A DNA stretch of 64,000 nt from Terrimicrobium sacchariphilum (GTDB lineage Bacteria > Verrucomicrobiota > Verrucomicrobiia > Chthoniobacterales > Terrimicrobiaceae), in contig NZ_BDCO01000002.1 of NCBI RefSeq assembly GCF_001613545.1, positions 806,001 to 870,000 on the forward strand, given 5' to 3'. The first letter of the stretch is position 1; every line of letters starts with the position of its first letter. The notes under the pieces are model-generated. The model did no database searches, was not told the origin of the DNA, and saw only the letters and a program-made list of their open reading frames with translations. Positions 27,399 to 37,117 of this stretch are shown here, piece by piece. The position numbers were made by a program, and so were the translations under genes.

Positions 27399-28202
27399 AT
27401 GAGTCTAGGAGTTCCCCATTCCTGCTATATGCCAAAATCCGTATTTCATTTCAGGCAGACGCGAAGCCTCGCGCTGGCCGGCCTATTGCTTGCCACAGGC
27501 CCCGTGCGGGCGGAGGAACCGCCCAGAGCGACGGCGGAATATGTCGCCATCGATCCCAAGGTCGATGGCGTGCTGGAGGATGCGGTATGGGGCAAGGCAT
27601 CGGTGATCAATGCACCTGCCGGGGAAACCCGTTTCCTCTGGAATGAAAAGGGCGTTTATGTCGCCTTCCGGGGCGTGGAGAAAACTCCCGTGATGGGCCA
27701 TGCGAAGGAGGGCGAGTCGCTGCACGAGGAGGATGCCTTTGAACTCTTCCTGGATCAGCGCGGAGATCATCGCCAGTTTTACGAAGTCCAGATCGACCCG
27801 GCGGGCCGGGTGTTTGTGAAGACGCACATCCTGACGGCGGAACCTCGCCTGACCGAGGAGGGAAGGCTCACGCCGGAATTCGGAGCCTCCGAGTTATGGC
27901 GCTACGTGATTCCTCCGCCAGAGGGATTTCTCTCCGCCAGCAGGCTGAATCGGGAAACGGGTGAGTGGACGGTGGAGATGTTCCTCCCCGCCAGTTTCGT
28001 CAATCGCCGCGACGACGGGGCGCCTTTGACGCCGCGGACATTGAGGATTCACCTCGTGCGCAACAACTGGGATCTCGCCAAGGGCGAGGAAGGCCGCCAG
28101 CTCGTATCCATTTCCTGGGCACCGGTGCTCGAGAAACACGCGCACATCTCACCGACCAGAATGGGCTACCTGGAACTGAAGAAGCCCAGCGAGGCAAAAT
28201 AG
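27399..28202 (+). CDS. secreted CBM9/DOMON-like carbohydrate-binding protein
   Basis: 267 residues from the ATG at 27399, which has GAGG ten bases upstream; the ATG at 27429 is a possible alternative. The signal region is SLALAGLLLATGPVRAEE. Then comes DPKVDGVLEDAVWGKASV, TRFLWNEKGVYVAFRGVEK, and EEDAFELFLDQRGDHRQFYE, the characteristic sequence order of CBM9-like domains attached to outer-membrane or secreted proteins. C-terminal strands end in ISPTRMGYLELKK. The whole protein is this one domain, so a binding role is likely. Confidence 0.8.
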   Translation: MSLGVPHSCYMPKSVFHFRQTRSLALAGLLLATGPVRAEEPPRATAEYVAIDPKVDGVLEDAVWGKASVINAPAGETRFLWNEKGVYVAFRGVEKTPVMGHAKEGESLHEEDAFELFLDQRGDHRQFYEVQIDPAGRVFVKTHILTAEPRLTEEGRLTPEFGASELWRYVIPPPEGFLSASRLNRETGEWTVEMFLPASFVNRRDDGAPLTPRTLRIHLVRNNWDLAKGEEGRQLVSISWAPVLEKHAHISPTRMGYLELKKPSEAK

Positions 28203-28582
28203 GATGTCGTCAGTGCAGGAGTAGCCGACCTCGCACGGCGCACGAGCGGTCGATGGCTGTCGTCACGCTCGGACTCCAGCCGCGGAGCGGTCTGGAAAAA
28301 TCTGGAGTCGCTGCCCGGCGGCGGCGCTGACCTGTCGGCGGAGGTATACGGCTGCATCGCGCCCACCTCTCCTTGGCGACTCCGGGGCAGGACTTGATCA
28401 CTGGCTATATCTTTTCCAGACCGTACTGGAGGCTCCAGCAGAGTGCCTGCTCCTTGCCCGGTGTCATCTGGTGCTCGTCCAGCAGGCGGAAAGAAACTCT
28501 GGAGATCACTAGGGAAACGGCAGGGAGGACCGCCAGCCGGTCTCACCGTACCTGGAAAGCAGTGCCGGGGTGTCCTCAGGTC
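28203..28582. other. convergent intergenic region
   Basis: 380 bp between the CBM9-like gene (plus) and the last gene of the cassette operon (minus). I see no convincing gene, hairpin with T-run or repeat. Confidence 0.4.
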
Positions 28583-29281
28583 CTACGGGGGTGACGGGCG
28601 ATACTTCAGGGCGTCCATTGCCTGCTTGTGGCGGTTGCGGGCGGTGGAGAAGGCGGGCGGCGGCTCGAGAGGGCCGGCGGGCGGCGGGTTAAAGGTATAG
28701 GTGCGGGTCGTCGTGCCATCCGAGAACCAGAGGGGCATCTGGCTGTCCAGGGAGAGATAGGCGGAAAGCGTGGTGCCGTCTTTCTCCGTTTCAAAATGGA
28801 AGGCCTGTTTGCCCTGGAAGCTTCCTATGCCCCGGTAGGTGGCCTTGGAAATCCAGTTCAGCTCCGGGAAATCCGAGCGCCGCCGATCATAATAATCCGG
28901 CGAGGGTGTGTCCTCGGTAGGAGGTATGATCAGAAACACGGTGCCGGCGGTATTGGAAGTGAACAAGGTCCCGTCGAAGTCCCAGCGCTCCATCTTCTTG
29001 CCGGTCGCAAGGTCGATCTGCTCGCGGTAGACGTCGTTGACCTTGGTGATCACGATGGAGCGCGGCACCTCGCCGAGCGGGCGGGGCTGGATGGCCGGGT
29101 CGGCGGGCTTTTCCTCACCGGCATACTTGAAGGCAACGCTCCAGGAGGCCCGGGCCGGGGCGCGGGGCAGGAGCGGTTGACGGGGTTCCGGAGGAGTGGG
29201 TGATTGACCGGATGCGGCGGACAGGATGGCGAGCAGCCCGATCATCGCCAGCAGGGGTTTTGCCAGGGTTGTCTTTGTCAT
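28583..29281 (-). CDS. secreted protein of unknown function coupled to the Verru_Chthon cassette
   Basis: 232 residues from the ATG at 29281, which overlaps the stop of the preceding large gene (ATGA). A signal peptide (LAKPLLAMIGLLAILSAASG) is followed by a Pro-rich linker and a beta-rich domain: RSIVITKVNDVYREQIDL, KKMERWDFDGTLFTS and GKQAFHFETEKDGTTLSAYL. The strand pattern recalls LolA/LppX-like lipoprotein-carrier folds, but this is weak. The operon position implies a function with the pseudopilin cassette. Confidence 0.6.
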   Translation of the reverse strand: MTKTTLAKPLLAMIGLLAILSAASGQSPTPPEPRQPLLPRAPARASWSVAFKYAGEEKPADPAIQPRPLGEVPRSIVITKVNDVYREQIDLATGKKMERWDFDGTLFTSNTAGTVFLIIPPTEDTPSPDYYDRRRSDFPELNWISKATYRGIGSFQGKQAFHFETEKDGTTLSAYLSLDSQMPLWFSDGTTTRTYTFNPPPAGPLEPPPAFSTARNRHKQAMDALKYRPSPP

Positions 29282-32200
29282 TCGGAAACCGCCTCCCATT
29301 GTTCTGCGACGATCTTGCCGGTATGGCGGTCAATGGCAAGGTGAACCCAGAAGCGCGTCTCACCTTCGACGACAAACTGGCTGAGAGAAGTGGCGTGATC
29401 GGGATAGCGGCCGACCTGGGCGACGAGGTCGACCAGCAGGTTCCAGGTGCGGGTGTTGCCAGCATCGGCCAGGGCGCGGATCACGCTTTCCGCACGGCGT
29501 GGGATCGAGGCGTCGGCAGTGGCGGAGAAAATGCCCCCGGAGGTCAACTCCCCGGCAAATCCCCGGAAGGTTGTCTCGGGATTGAGGATCGGATTTTGAT
29601 AACCGGTCAGGTTGGGCGGAGAGGCATAGGCGGTGTCTGTGACATATTTACCGATCAACTCGCCCCGGTTGCGCAGCGGTCCCTTGAGACGGATGCTGGT
29701 GGATACGGTCGAGGTATCCGCCGTCCAGTCGGACAGCTTTTTGGCTGCGGCGGCAGCCTCGGTGGAGGTCAATACACCGCCCTCCGCCTTGGACGCGCCG
29801 CTGATGATGGCTTCCAGCACCTTGGGTTGGCGGGTATTGAGGTTGACGCGCCCGGCGACGGCGACGTCGTCCGGCGCGTTCTCCAGCTCGTTCAGGCAGA
29901 AGACATCCATCAAGGCCGTGTCGGGACTTTCCGGTGTAAAGACATCGAGGTTTTTCCAGGCGATGTCGCGGAACACATAGCCCAGCTCGGCGACCGAACG
30001 GAACGGGCGGTTGAGGATGACCGGGCGGCTGTTGGGATTATTTACATAGAGGGGGAGACCGTCGGAGCCGGAGAAGTTCCAGCCCGAACCCCGGCGCATC
30101 ACGCCATCGGGGTCGGTATAGTAAAACTTCGCCCCGGGTGGGGCGGTCGTCGAGGTGCCGCTGTTGGGATTGCCATTCGGCGAACGGGCGAGGTTGACCA
30201 TAAGATCACCGGGATTCCAGATGCTGGGATTCACCCATCCCGGCGCGGCCGGGCCGTTCGGCGTGCCCTGCCCCAGGTAGGTGGCGGCGGAGGATGGCTT
30301 CCAGGTGATGCCCTGGGGGAGGTAATACCTGGCGTGCTTGACATTGCCGCTGATCTTGTCGACGCCGTTGTCGCCCAGGAAGGAGAGTCCGCTGGGAACA
30401 TCGGTGGGGTTTACGGACGGCCAGGTGGCGAGATGAAAGAGCCCCCAACGGTTGGTACGGGGATCGGCGCGGAGGCAGGTGCGGAAGGTGCGGATATTTG
30501 GATAAACGTCCGTATTGTCCACCGTGCTGGAGTTTGAGGAGGAGTTGAAGACGTTGGGGATGACGTCGTAGGTATACCACGTGCCACCCTTCTTGTACTG
30601 GAGGGTGAGCTTGAGATCGGCATTGATCTGGCCATAGCTCAGCCATTCCTGGGTATTGAGATTGCTGATGCAGGGGCCGGTCCATGCCTTGCCACAGAAG
30701 AAGCCGATCACGGTATCTGATCCGCCATCGGCGGCCACGAGGTTGGGATCGGAAACGGTCACGCTGCCCGCCGGGTAGCCTGGGATGTTGGAGGCATTGC
30801 TTCCGGCAGGAAAGTTGGGAGCCCTGAGGCGGAAAGGCTCGCGGAAGGCCGCGTCGCCAGCACCCGTGTTGAAGGTCAGGATGCTGACATCCGGGTCGAT
30901 CATGGCATAGGGAAAGCGATAGAGCGAACCTACCAGGGTCATGCCATTGGCCGTGGCATACGCGGAGCTGGCCGGGAAGGTATAGCGCAGATCGGACTTT
31001 GTCGTTCCTGTCCACCAGTCCCTGGCGACCTGGGCATAGCATTGGGTGGCGGAATCTCCCACGCCGTAGGCATTATTATCAGTGGCTCCGGCGTAGATGC
31101 GAAACTCGGTGGGTACGTCGGGCGGGTTGGTGCGGGTGTCGGGAGCGTGGGGGTTCCAGATGATCGGCTGGATCATCGCGGCGCTTTCATAGGGGAAGAC
31201 GACGCCCGTTGCGCCATGCGCGTCCGGTGGCAATTTGGTGGGATCGATGTCGGAGGCGCCCAGGTGCCTGAGTCGATACCACATCTGCTGCCAGCCTGCG
31301 AGGTACGGCAGGTTTTCCACCCCGTAAAAGTCGCGGTTCGCAAAGTTGATACGGGTCGGATAGCTATCCTCGTCGTATTGGTCGATGATGTTGGCGGCGA
31401 TACGGGCGATCTGACTTTGAGTTTCCCCATCGTACATGCGCTGGTTAATGCCCGTGCCGATGCCGTTCTGACCGTGTGGAGTAGCGGGACTGTCGAGTCC
31501 GCCAAATTGCTTGCCGAGGGAGTCGACATGGATGGCGGCCTTGAGAACCTCGAAGAAGTCTGGCTCGCGGCCCGCCGGGATCTCCGACAGGCGATAGATC
31601 TTGGTGGGATCGCCATGATCGTACACCCAGCCGTTTGCTGCGTTGTCCCAGGTCAGGCCAAAGTAGTCCTTGATCTTTGCGGCGTCTGCCGCCGAGGGGT
31701 TGGGCTTCAGCAGAGCGAGGCGGCTCAGGGGGAAACGCCGCTTGAGCACAGGTTTCCCATCGGCATCGCGCACGGAGAGAAGGGCGGGATTGATGGCATC
31801 CTGCGTCGAGCCATCCGAGCTGTAGGCGTCGTTTCCGTTTCCGATGCCAGGGGTGCCGCCGGTATCTCCGATGAGCGGGCTGAGGATATTCTTTGGCCGG
31901 TTGGGATCGGGGCGGAAGGAGGGTTGCTCCAGGTCGCGGGAGAACGTGCCCATGTAGCGGAGGGCGTTTTGCAGAGAGGCCCTTTCGCCGTCATTGCCGG
32001 CCGCGCCCTGGGTGAGGAACTGAATGAGCTGCTGGCGGCTGACGAACATGCGGTCGCTCTTCCCGCCGGGGAGCGTGGTGTTGGCCGTGCGGAGGAAGCC
32101 GGCCGTGTTTGTGCGCATGGTCTCGAAGTAATTTGTCTGCCCCGCGGTGCTGAAGGAATAGCCGGGGAAGGTGCCGGAGGCTCCGGCGGTGACGTAGTTG

Positions 32201-33105
32201 CGCCAGCCGACGAGTGCCGTGATGGCGTTGGTGGTCATGCCGGGGATGACGGAGAGGTCGGCGGTGGCGAGGCCGCCTTTGCCGGCGATGAGATTGGTGG
32301 GCGAGCCGGGAGGGAACCCGGCGGCATTCATGTCGAGCAGGCCGCCCTCGTCGTAGATGGCGTAGGCAAAACGCCCGACGACGGTGCTGGAGTTGGTCGC
32401 GCTCCAGCGCAGGTCGGTGTTCCAGGTGGTGGGATTTGACCCGTCTCGCGCGACGAAGATCCAGTCCGGAGCGGTGAAGGCGGCGACCGGGGTGAAATTG
32501 GTGGCGCTGTTGGTGTCGGCCTTGGCGAGGAGCAGGGCGGCGTTCCAGCGATCCACGCTCATGTAGCGTCCGTTTTGCGAGGCGTTGGTGGTGGAGAGCG
32601 CGGCGGCGCGGTTGGCGGCGGGGTAGGTTCCGCTGTTGTAGCTCGATCCGGAGAAAAAGCTGCTGCCCGAGCGGCTGACCTTCAGGAGGTTTTCCAGGCC
32701 CGTGTTGGTGGTGAAGCCCGAGATGGCGGGAACCATCGTGCCGGCGTTCACCGGATAGTAGGCAGCATATTTTGCGGGATCGGTGGAGACGTTGGTTGAC
32801 CCGGCCATGATCTCCTGTCTCAGGTCGCCGATGATGGTATTGACCGCGCCCCTGGCGAAGACCTCGGCGGCGGCCTGATTGACGCTCGCCTGGGAGATCT
32901 GGCGCTGGAGGGAGGAATAGGAAAAATACGCCAGCACGAGGACGGTGAGCAGGACGATGAAGGCGAGGATGATGACCAGCGAAGCGCCGGACTCGGGCCG
33001 TGAGGGAGCGGGGCGGAGCGAGCCGCTGCCGCGGGAAAGGGATTCGCCGGGGCTGCGGGCTGCGGGATGCATGGCTGGGCGCGGGGTGGCGGAGGGGGTG
33101 ATCAC
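29278..33105 (-). CDS. Verru_Chthon cassette protein A
   Basis: 1275 residues from a GTG that overlaps the stop of the upstream pseudopilin gene (GTGA). A Pro/Ser-rich basic leader of about 40 residues precedes ESGASLVIILAFIVLLTVLV, a pseudopilin/PilX-like membrane helix, and LQRQISQASVNQAAAEVFARG. The body has many Asn/Thr/Gly/Pro-rich segments and DMNAAGFPPGSP; the end has VAVAGRVNLNTRQPKVLEAI, the kind of segment seen in GspK-like minor pseudopilins. Size and order (D-B-C-A) match the cassette described from Chthoniobacter and Verrucomicrobium genomes. It likely forms the large tip or cargo subunit of a T2SS-like pseudopilus; function remains uncharacterised. Confidence 0.85.
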   Translation of the reverse strand: MITPSATPRPAMHPAARSPGESLSRGSGSLRPAPSRPESGASLVIILAFIVLLTVLVLAYFSYSSLQRQISQASVNQAAAEVFARGAVNTIIGDLRQEIMAGSTNVSTDPAKYAAYYPVNAGTMVPAISGFTTNTGLENLLKVSRSGSSFFSGSSYNSGTYPAANRAAALSTTNASQNGRYMSVDRWNAALLLAKADTNSATNFTPVAAFTAPDWIFVARDGSNPTTWNTDLRWSATNSSTVVGRFAYAIYDEGGLLDMNAAGFPPGSPTNLIAGKGGLATADLSVIPGMTTNAITALVGWRNYVTAGASGTFPGYSFSTAGQTNYFETMRTNTAGFLRTANTTLPGGKSDRMFVSRQQLIQFLTQGAAGNDGERASLQNALRYMGTFSRDLEQPSFRPDPNRPKNILSPLIGDTGGTPGIGNGNDAYSSDGSTQDAINPALLSVRDADGKPVLKRRFPLSRLALLKPNPSAADAAKIKDYFGLTWDNAANGWVYDHGDPTKIYRLSEIPAGREPDFFEVLKAAIHVDSLGKQFGGLDSPATPHGQNGIGTGINQRMYDGETQSQIARIAANIIDQYDEDSYPTRINFANRDFYGVENLPYLAGWQQMWYRLRHLGASDIDPTKLPPDAHGATGVVFPYESAAMIQPIIWNPHAPDTRTNPPDVPTEFRIYAGATDNNAYGVGDSATQCYAQVARDWWTGTTKSDLRYTFPASSAYATANGMTLVGSLYRFPYAMIDPDVSILTFNTGAGDAAFREPFRLRAPNFPAGSNASNIPGYPAGSVTVSDPNLVAADGGSDTVIGFFCGKAWTGPCISNLNTQEWLSYGQINADLKLTLQYKKGGTWYTYDVIPNVFNSSSNSSTVDNTDVYPNIRTFRTCLRADPRTNRWGLFHLATWPSVNPTDVPSGLSFLGDNGVDKISGNVKHARYYLPQGITWKPSSAATYLGQGTPNGPAAPGWVNPSIWNPGDLMVNLARSPNGNPNSGTSTTAPPGAKFYYTDPDGVMRRGSGWNFSGSDGLPLYVNNPNSRPVILNRPFRSVAELGYVFRDIAWKNLDVFTPESPDTALMDVFCLNELENAPDDVAVAGRVNLNTRQPKVLEAIISGASKAEGGVLTSTEAAAAAKKLSDWTADTSTVSTSIRLKGPLRNRGELIGKYVTDTAYASPPNLTGYQNPILNPETTFRGFAGELTSGGIFSATADASIPRRAESVIRALADAGNTRTWNLLVDLVAQVGRYPDHATSLSQFVVEGETRFWVHLAIDRHTGKIVAEQWEAVSE

Positions 33106-33983
33106 GGGGAAGTCAGCGGAAAGCTCCTCTGGTAGATCCGCACGCGGGAGGCGGCGGCGGTGGGGATGCCGGCGTCCTGGGCAAACTTGTCAACATTGTC
33201 CACCGCGCTCTGCCACGTCTCCGCGGGCAGCTTGCCATTGGAGAGGTCGGGCTCGGGAAGGGCCGAGGCGAGCTTGCTGGAGTCGGTCGCGATCTTGCGG
33301 GAGTCCTCATCCAGGATGGCGAGAGTGAGGATGAGCGAGGTGGCATCTCCCAGAGGTCCGGTCATGGCCGTGGCGACGGGGGTTTTCGTAAATGTGCCGT
33401 TGGTGGTCTGGAAGCAGTAGTAGATGCGGAAGACGCCGTCGGCCAGCAGGTGGTAGTTATCGTCCGTGCCGTTGCCATAGGCAGGGCTGGAGCCGACGGT
33501 GGACCCCCAGGCTCCGGCGATCGTGCTGGCCGGGAGAGGGGTGGCGTTGGTGGTGAGAGGCTGGGTGCTGAAGGTGAGGAAGGGTTGGTTTTCCCAGTTC
33601 AACCCCTTGCCGAGGCGCTCGAGCTGAGCCTTGTCGTTGACGCGATAACCGACGAGCGAGAGCTTGTTGAACTGCCGCGTGTCTGTGGTGGACTGAAAGC
33701 CCGGGGCCTCGCTGTAGAAGAAGATCGCGTTATTGCTCGAGGAGGTGAGGACATCGAGATCGAGGCGACGCGGCATGCGGGCGAGGTCCATGCCAAACTG
33801 CCCAAACACCTCCCTCGCCTGTGAATCGGCGCTGAGATGCTTGCGGCTGCTGGAGATCACCGTATTCCCGCTTTGCACGATGCTCGCGACCATGGCGACG
33901 AGGATGATGAGCACCGCGGTGGCCACGAGGATCTCGATCAACGTGAAGCCGCCGGAGCGTCGGTCATTTCGCCGGAGCTGCAT
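33102..33983 (-). CDS. Verru_Chthon cassette protein C (pseudopilin)
   Basis: 293 residues from the ATG at 33983 (an alternative ATG lies at 34016). The class III signal is GGFTLIEILVATAVLIILVA with Glu at +5. The mature part (VISSSRKHLSADSQAREVFG, FGMDLARMPRRLDLDVL) resembles PulJ/GspJ-type minor pseudopilins. Its TGA overlaps the GTG of protein A. It is the third gene of the D-B-C-A run. Confidence 0.85.
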   Translation of the reverse strand: MQLRRNDRRSGGFTLIEILVATAVLIILVAMVASIVQSGNTVISSSRKHLSADSQAREVFGQFGMDLARMPRRLDLDVLTSSSNNAIFFYSEAPGFQSTTDTRQFNKLSLVGYRVNDKAQLERLGKGLNWENQPFLTFSTQPLTTNATPLPASTIAGAWGSTVGSSPAYGNGTDDNYHLLADGVFRIYYCFQTTNGTFTKTPVATAMTGPLGDATSLILTLAILDEDSRKIATDSSKLASALPEPDLSNGKLPAETWQSAVDNVDKFAQDAGIPTAAASRVRIYQRSFPLTSP

Positions 33984-34048
33984 AGTTCGTAAAGGGGATG
34001 GGGCCAAGAGTTGCATCCAGGCTGACAGGAGAAGACGTTGCGGGAAAC

Positions 34049-34540
34049 CTAATCGCGAAGCAAGGAGGTGATGACCTCCACCGACCCGGAGGCCTTTTGC
34101 GGCCAGGTCCCCGGCACGGGGTCGGCTTTCGCCGGCCAGGTGACGAGCAGTCGGGTGAGCCTCGGAGTGGCAAAAGTCGCCGAGGCACCCTGAATGCCGA
34201 CACTCATCCGATAATAGGAGTCGGCTGTCGGCGCGGTACCGATGCCTCCGGTGGGCTTGCCTGCCTTGGTAAAGTAAATCGTCTGGGGAGACGTCGTGGA
34301 GAGCGAGATATTGTAGGCCTTGGATGTCGTCTGGTCGGCCGGGATGGAGTTCAGATCGGAGAATACGGTCGAGAGAATGCCCCAGGCGGCAGTCTTGCCG
34401 ACGGTGGTCTGTTCGCTGGTGATGCCCGTCTGCAGGAGGCCGAGGATCGCCAGCAGACAGAATGCGGCGACTCCGAGTGCGATGGAAATCTCCACCAGGG
34501 AGAAGCCTGCAGGAGGGCGCTGGGCGGGGGGGCGCTTCAC
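34049..34540 (-). CDS. Verru_Chthon cassette protein B (pseudopilin)
   Basis: 163 residues from a GTG overlapping the stop of protein D (GTGA). The leader ends PPAGFSLVEISIALGVAAFC, a prepilin-type signal with Glu at +5. The mature domain (GILSTVFSDLNSIPADQTTS, YYRMSVGIQGA, LTRLLVTWPAKA) resembles PilV/GspI-like minor pseudopilins. It is separated from protein C by 65 bp. Confidence 0.85.
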   Translation of the reverse strand: MKRPPAQRPPAGFSLVEISIALGVAAFCLLAILGLLQTGITSEQTTVGKTAAWGILSTVFSDLNSIPADQTTSKAYNISLSTTSPQTIYFTKAGKPTGGIGTAPTADSYYRMSVGIQGASATFATPRLTRLLVTWPAKADPVPGTWPQKASGSVEVITSLLRD

Positions 34541-35199
34541 GGACGATAGACTTTTGCGACGCCGGTCACGCCGTCAAGCACAACGACCGCGCTGTTCGGC
34601 GAGGAACCCTGCGCTCCGGCAAGTCCAATCTCCATCCACTGCGACACCGATGCGGCGCGAGCCTGGATGCTGGCCATTCCCCGGGGGTCGAACTGCACGA
34701 TCTTTGAAAACGTAACGCCGGAAACCTCAAAGGTATCCTGCGCGGTGAAGGCATCGTTAGCCACCTGATAGGCACTCTGCACCACGGGGCGCGAGAGGCT
34801 GCCGGAGTTAGGGATATTATCCTCGAGGCGGACGTTGGGCATCTTGCGCAGCCGGGTGAGGGAGACGAGATTCTTGCTATCAAAATTGCGCGAGCCGCTC
34901 TTGGAGCCCATCGCGCTGATGAGGATCTGACCTTCGCCAGGCTTCGTGGCGTCCATCTGGGCGCGTTCGGCAAAGCCGACATAGACGAAGGTGTTATTGG
35001 CCATCGCATAGGCGCGGGCCTGCTCCAGCGTGCTCGCGATATCATAGGCGGCAGCGGAGATGTCGCCTGTACTTTTCAGAACATTGAAGGCCGGCACCGA
35101 AAGGGCCATCATCACGGAGATAATCGCCATCACGGTCAACAGCTCGATCAAGCTGAAGGCGCTGCCGGTCATCGACTTGAGGTTTTGATGGAGGCTCAT
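34537..35199 (-). CDS. Verru_Chthon cassette protein D (pseudopilin)
   Basis: 220 residues from the ATG at 35199; ATGs at 35268 and 35172 are alternatives. The signal SAFSLIELLTVMAIISVMMA has Glu at +5. DIASTLEQARAYAMANNTFV is the helix seen in GspH/FimT-like pseudopilins, and the C-terminus is a beta domain. It is the first gene of the D-B-C-A operon. About 100 bp separate it from the next gene upstream, where TATATT (minus strand, near 35228) may be a -10 box. Confidence 0.85.
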   Translation of the reverse strand: MSLHQNLKSMTGSAFSLIELLTVMAIISVMMALSVPAFNVLKSTGDISAAAYDIASTLEQARAYAMANNTFVYVGFAERAQMDATKPGEGQILISAMGSKSGSRNFDSKNLVSLTRLRKMPNVRLEDNIPNSGSLSRPVVQSAYQVANDAFTAQDTFEVSGVTFSKIVQFDPRGMASIQARAASVSQWMEIGLAGAQGSSPNSAVVVLDGVTGVAKVYRP

Positions 35200-35303
35200 T
35201 GGGGGAGCGAATGATTTACAATGAATATACTTCCGGTCCGTTTTGCCGCTATAGAGGAAACGCCCCAAAACTTTACATTTTCAGCCAATAGTGGCTCCTG
35301 AGC

Positions 35304-36251
35304 CTAGGGCTTCGGAGCTTCGAAACCGGGGAGGATTTCCGGGAGGTGCCTAAAGATGCGGAATGCGGCGATGTCCAGGGTTTGCTGGCTAGTTTCATCC
35401 CGGCCCAGGTTGAGCGTGACCTTGTCGGTTTCCTTGCTGCTGGCGTCCTCGAGCAGCTCAAAGCCGTCGATGACGGCTGCTACCGTGGTCTGGGGGTCGA
35501 GCTGGCCGGCTCCGGAGGTGAGACAGAGGGCAACCGAGAGCGACCCATCGGCCTGGGTTTTGAAGACGAGCGCGGCATGATAAATGGAGTCATTATCGAG
35601 GCGGATCTCCGAGCGCTTTTCGATTGCGGCGCGCTTCCCGGCCTTGTCGTTGTTCACGGCGAGAGACCTGTTGGCAGTAAAGAGCTTGAGGGTGAGCACG
35701 CCGTCGCCGGGATTGGTGGTTATCGTGATGCCGAGGTTGGCGACCTTGGTATTGAGCTGGAATCTCGGAGCGCCGCTGCTCGAGGTGGCGCGGATGAGGA
35801 AATCCATGCCGCCCGAGATTTTCACGAGGCCATTTTCCCGTGTGGCGAGGGACTGGAGAGAGGCCTCCTTGTCGGGGAGGATGCCTAGGCCGACCTGCTT
35901 GACCTCCGAGGTGCCATTGAGAGTCGCGCGGAAGAACCGGCTCGGTCCCAGGGCCGGCTCGGAAAGGATCTGGACTCTCGCATCGGCCGACTCGGCCGAG
36001 GCTGTGCCGGAGAACTGCGGCAAGGCGCGGCCTCCCACGCCGGAGGCGATGGTAGCCTTGCTGGAAGCGAAAGCCGAGCTCAGTTTGGACAGCCCCTCGG
36101 GTTGCGAGCGGAGCAGGGAGGCTGGATCATCCATGACCAGATCCAGCTCTGCGCCAGCCAGGGCCGGTCTGAGCAATACGGCGGCAGAGAATGCAAAAAC
36201 AAAGGCCTGCCTGCAAATCAACGAACGCTTCTGGTGGAGGAATGGAGCCAT
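35304..36251 (-). CDS. secreted concanavalin A/LamG-like protein
   Basis: 315 residues from the ATG at 36251. A basic start and hydrophobic segment (RQAFVFAFSAAVLLRPALAG) form the signal peptide. The remainder is beta-rich: GGMDFLIRATSSSGAPRFQL, HAALVFKTQADGSLSVALCL and LDIAAFRIFRHLPEILPGF, which is the strand order of LamG-type sandwiches (the final block is the usual ...IDEFRIF... strand). Same direction as, and 105 bp upstream of, the pseudopilin cassette, so it may be exported or displayed by it. Confidence 0.65.
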   Translation of the reverse strand: MAPFLHQKRSLICRQAFVFAFSAAVLLRPALAGAELDLVMDDPASLLRSQPEGLSKLSSAFASSKATIASGVGGRALPQFSGTASAESADARVQILSEPALGPSRFFRATLNGTSEVKQVGLGILPDKEASLQSLATRENGLVKISGGMDFLIRATSSSGAPRFQLNTKVANLGITITTNPGDGVLTLKLFTANRSLAVNNDKAGKRAAIEKRSEIRLDNDSIYHAALVFKTQADGSLSVALCLTSGAGQLDPQTTVAAVIDGFELLEDASSKETDKVTLNLGRDETSQQTLDIAAFRIFRHLPEILPGFEAPKP

Positions 36252-36638
36252 GGTAAAGGAAGGGGTCAGGGGGGAGGGTCTCCAGCATGGGAAATCACTC
36301 CAGGATATACCATAGGAAATTCGCCCGCGGTTTCGACAAATTCAACCGAAGAGGGCGATGAACGGAGGGTTTCGCCCCAGGGGGAGCCGGACGGGGAGCA
36401 CGCTGTGAAACAGGATCGAGGCCGGGGGCACCCGACGATCGGTCCTATGAGCAGGGAACCGGATGGTGAAAGCGGGAGAGCATGCGACGCGGAGGTGATT
36501 AGCGGAGCGCGCAGGAGTGTTGCCGGGGAAGGAATGGCCGCCCTCAGTCGGGGCATCCTGGCGCCGGCCTCTTGTGGGACAGCTCCCGACCGTCCATCTT
36601 AAGTACCTTGGGCGTGGCACGCATCCCCGCACCTATCC
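36252..36638. other. intergenic region at the left border of the phage-like island
   Basis: 387 bp between the LamG-like gene and the first small island gene. Neither a gene, a tRNA nor an att-like repeat could be supported. Confidence 0.4.
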
Positions 36639-37058
36639 CTAATGGCGCAAGGCAGCCTGAAAAACGTCTGCAAGATCGATCCCGGTGAGAAAGGCGGAGA
36701 GGTCGAGCCGGTGACGGATTTCAAACTGGAGATCGATGATCGCGAGTTCCGCGGCCAGCCCGGCGGGCTCGTTGCAGCGGCGGGGGACAGGTGCCTCGTG
36801 ATGGTTTCCCATGACGGGCGGCGGAGAGCTAACGGCCCATTTTGTCTCGGCGGAAGCTGGAGGGAGGTGGTAATACAGCGCCGGTTTCCCTCGCCCCCGG
36901 GCGCGACCGTCACCTCCGGCTCGCGGCCGGGGTGTCGGCGGACCGGGGGAGGGTGTAGGGACTGGAGTAGCCCCGGGTGCAGCGCGCGGGATGCCGGGAG
37001 CGGAGATGCAGGCCGGTCCAGGGCGGGGACGAGAGCACGGCGACGGGCGTCGCGTCAT
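36639..37058 (-). CDS. hypothetical protein, Pro-rich N-terminus
   Basis: 139 residues. The first half is Pro/Arg-rich low complexity. The second half (ELAIIDLQFEIRHRLDLSAF, TGIDLADVFQAALRH) has regular helices and looks coded. It is in line with, and 59 bp after, the small minus-strand genes. A competing plus-strand frame (36642-37121) covers the same DNA, so the call is weak. Confidence 0.35.
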   Translation of the reverse strand: MTRRPSPCSRPRPGPACISAPGIPRAAPGATPVPTPSPGPPTPRPRAGGDGRARGRGKPALYYHLPPASAETKWAVSSPPPVMGNHHEAPVPRRCNEPAGLAAELAIIDLQFEIRHRLDLSAFLTGIDLADVFQAALRH

Positions 37059-37117
37059 CGGGCGGAGGCTCCTTTGGGGCGAGGCCGAGGGCGCGCAGGA
37101 GGCGTGCGGCGGCCTGG

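Noticed and set aside
31042-32439. Plus-strand open frame (465 codons)
   Set aside because: Antisense to Verru_Chthon protein A, with unnatural Gly/Val/Glu repeats.
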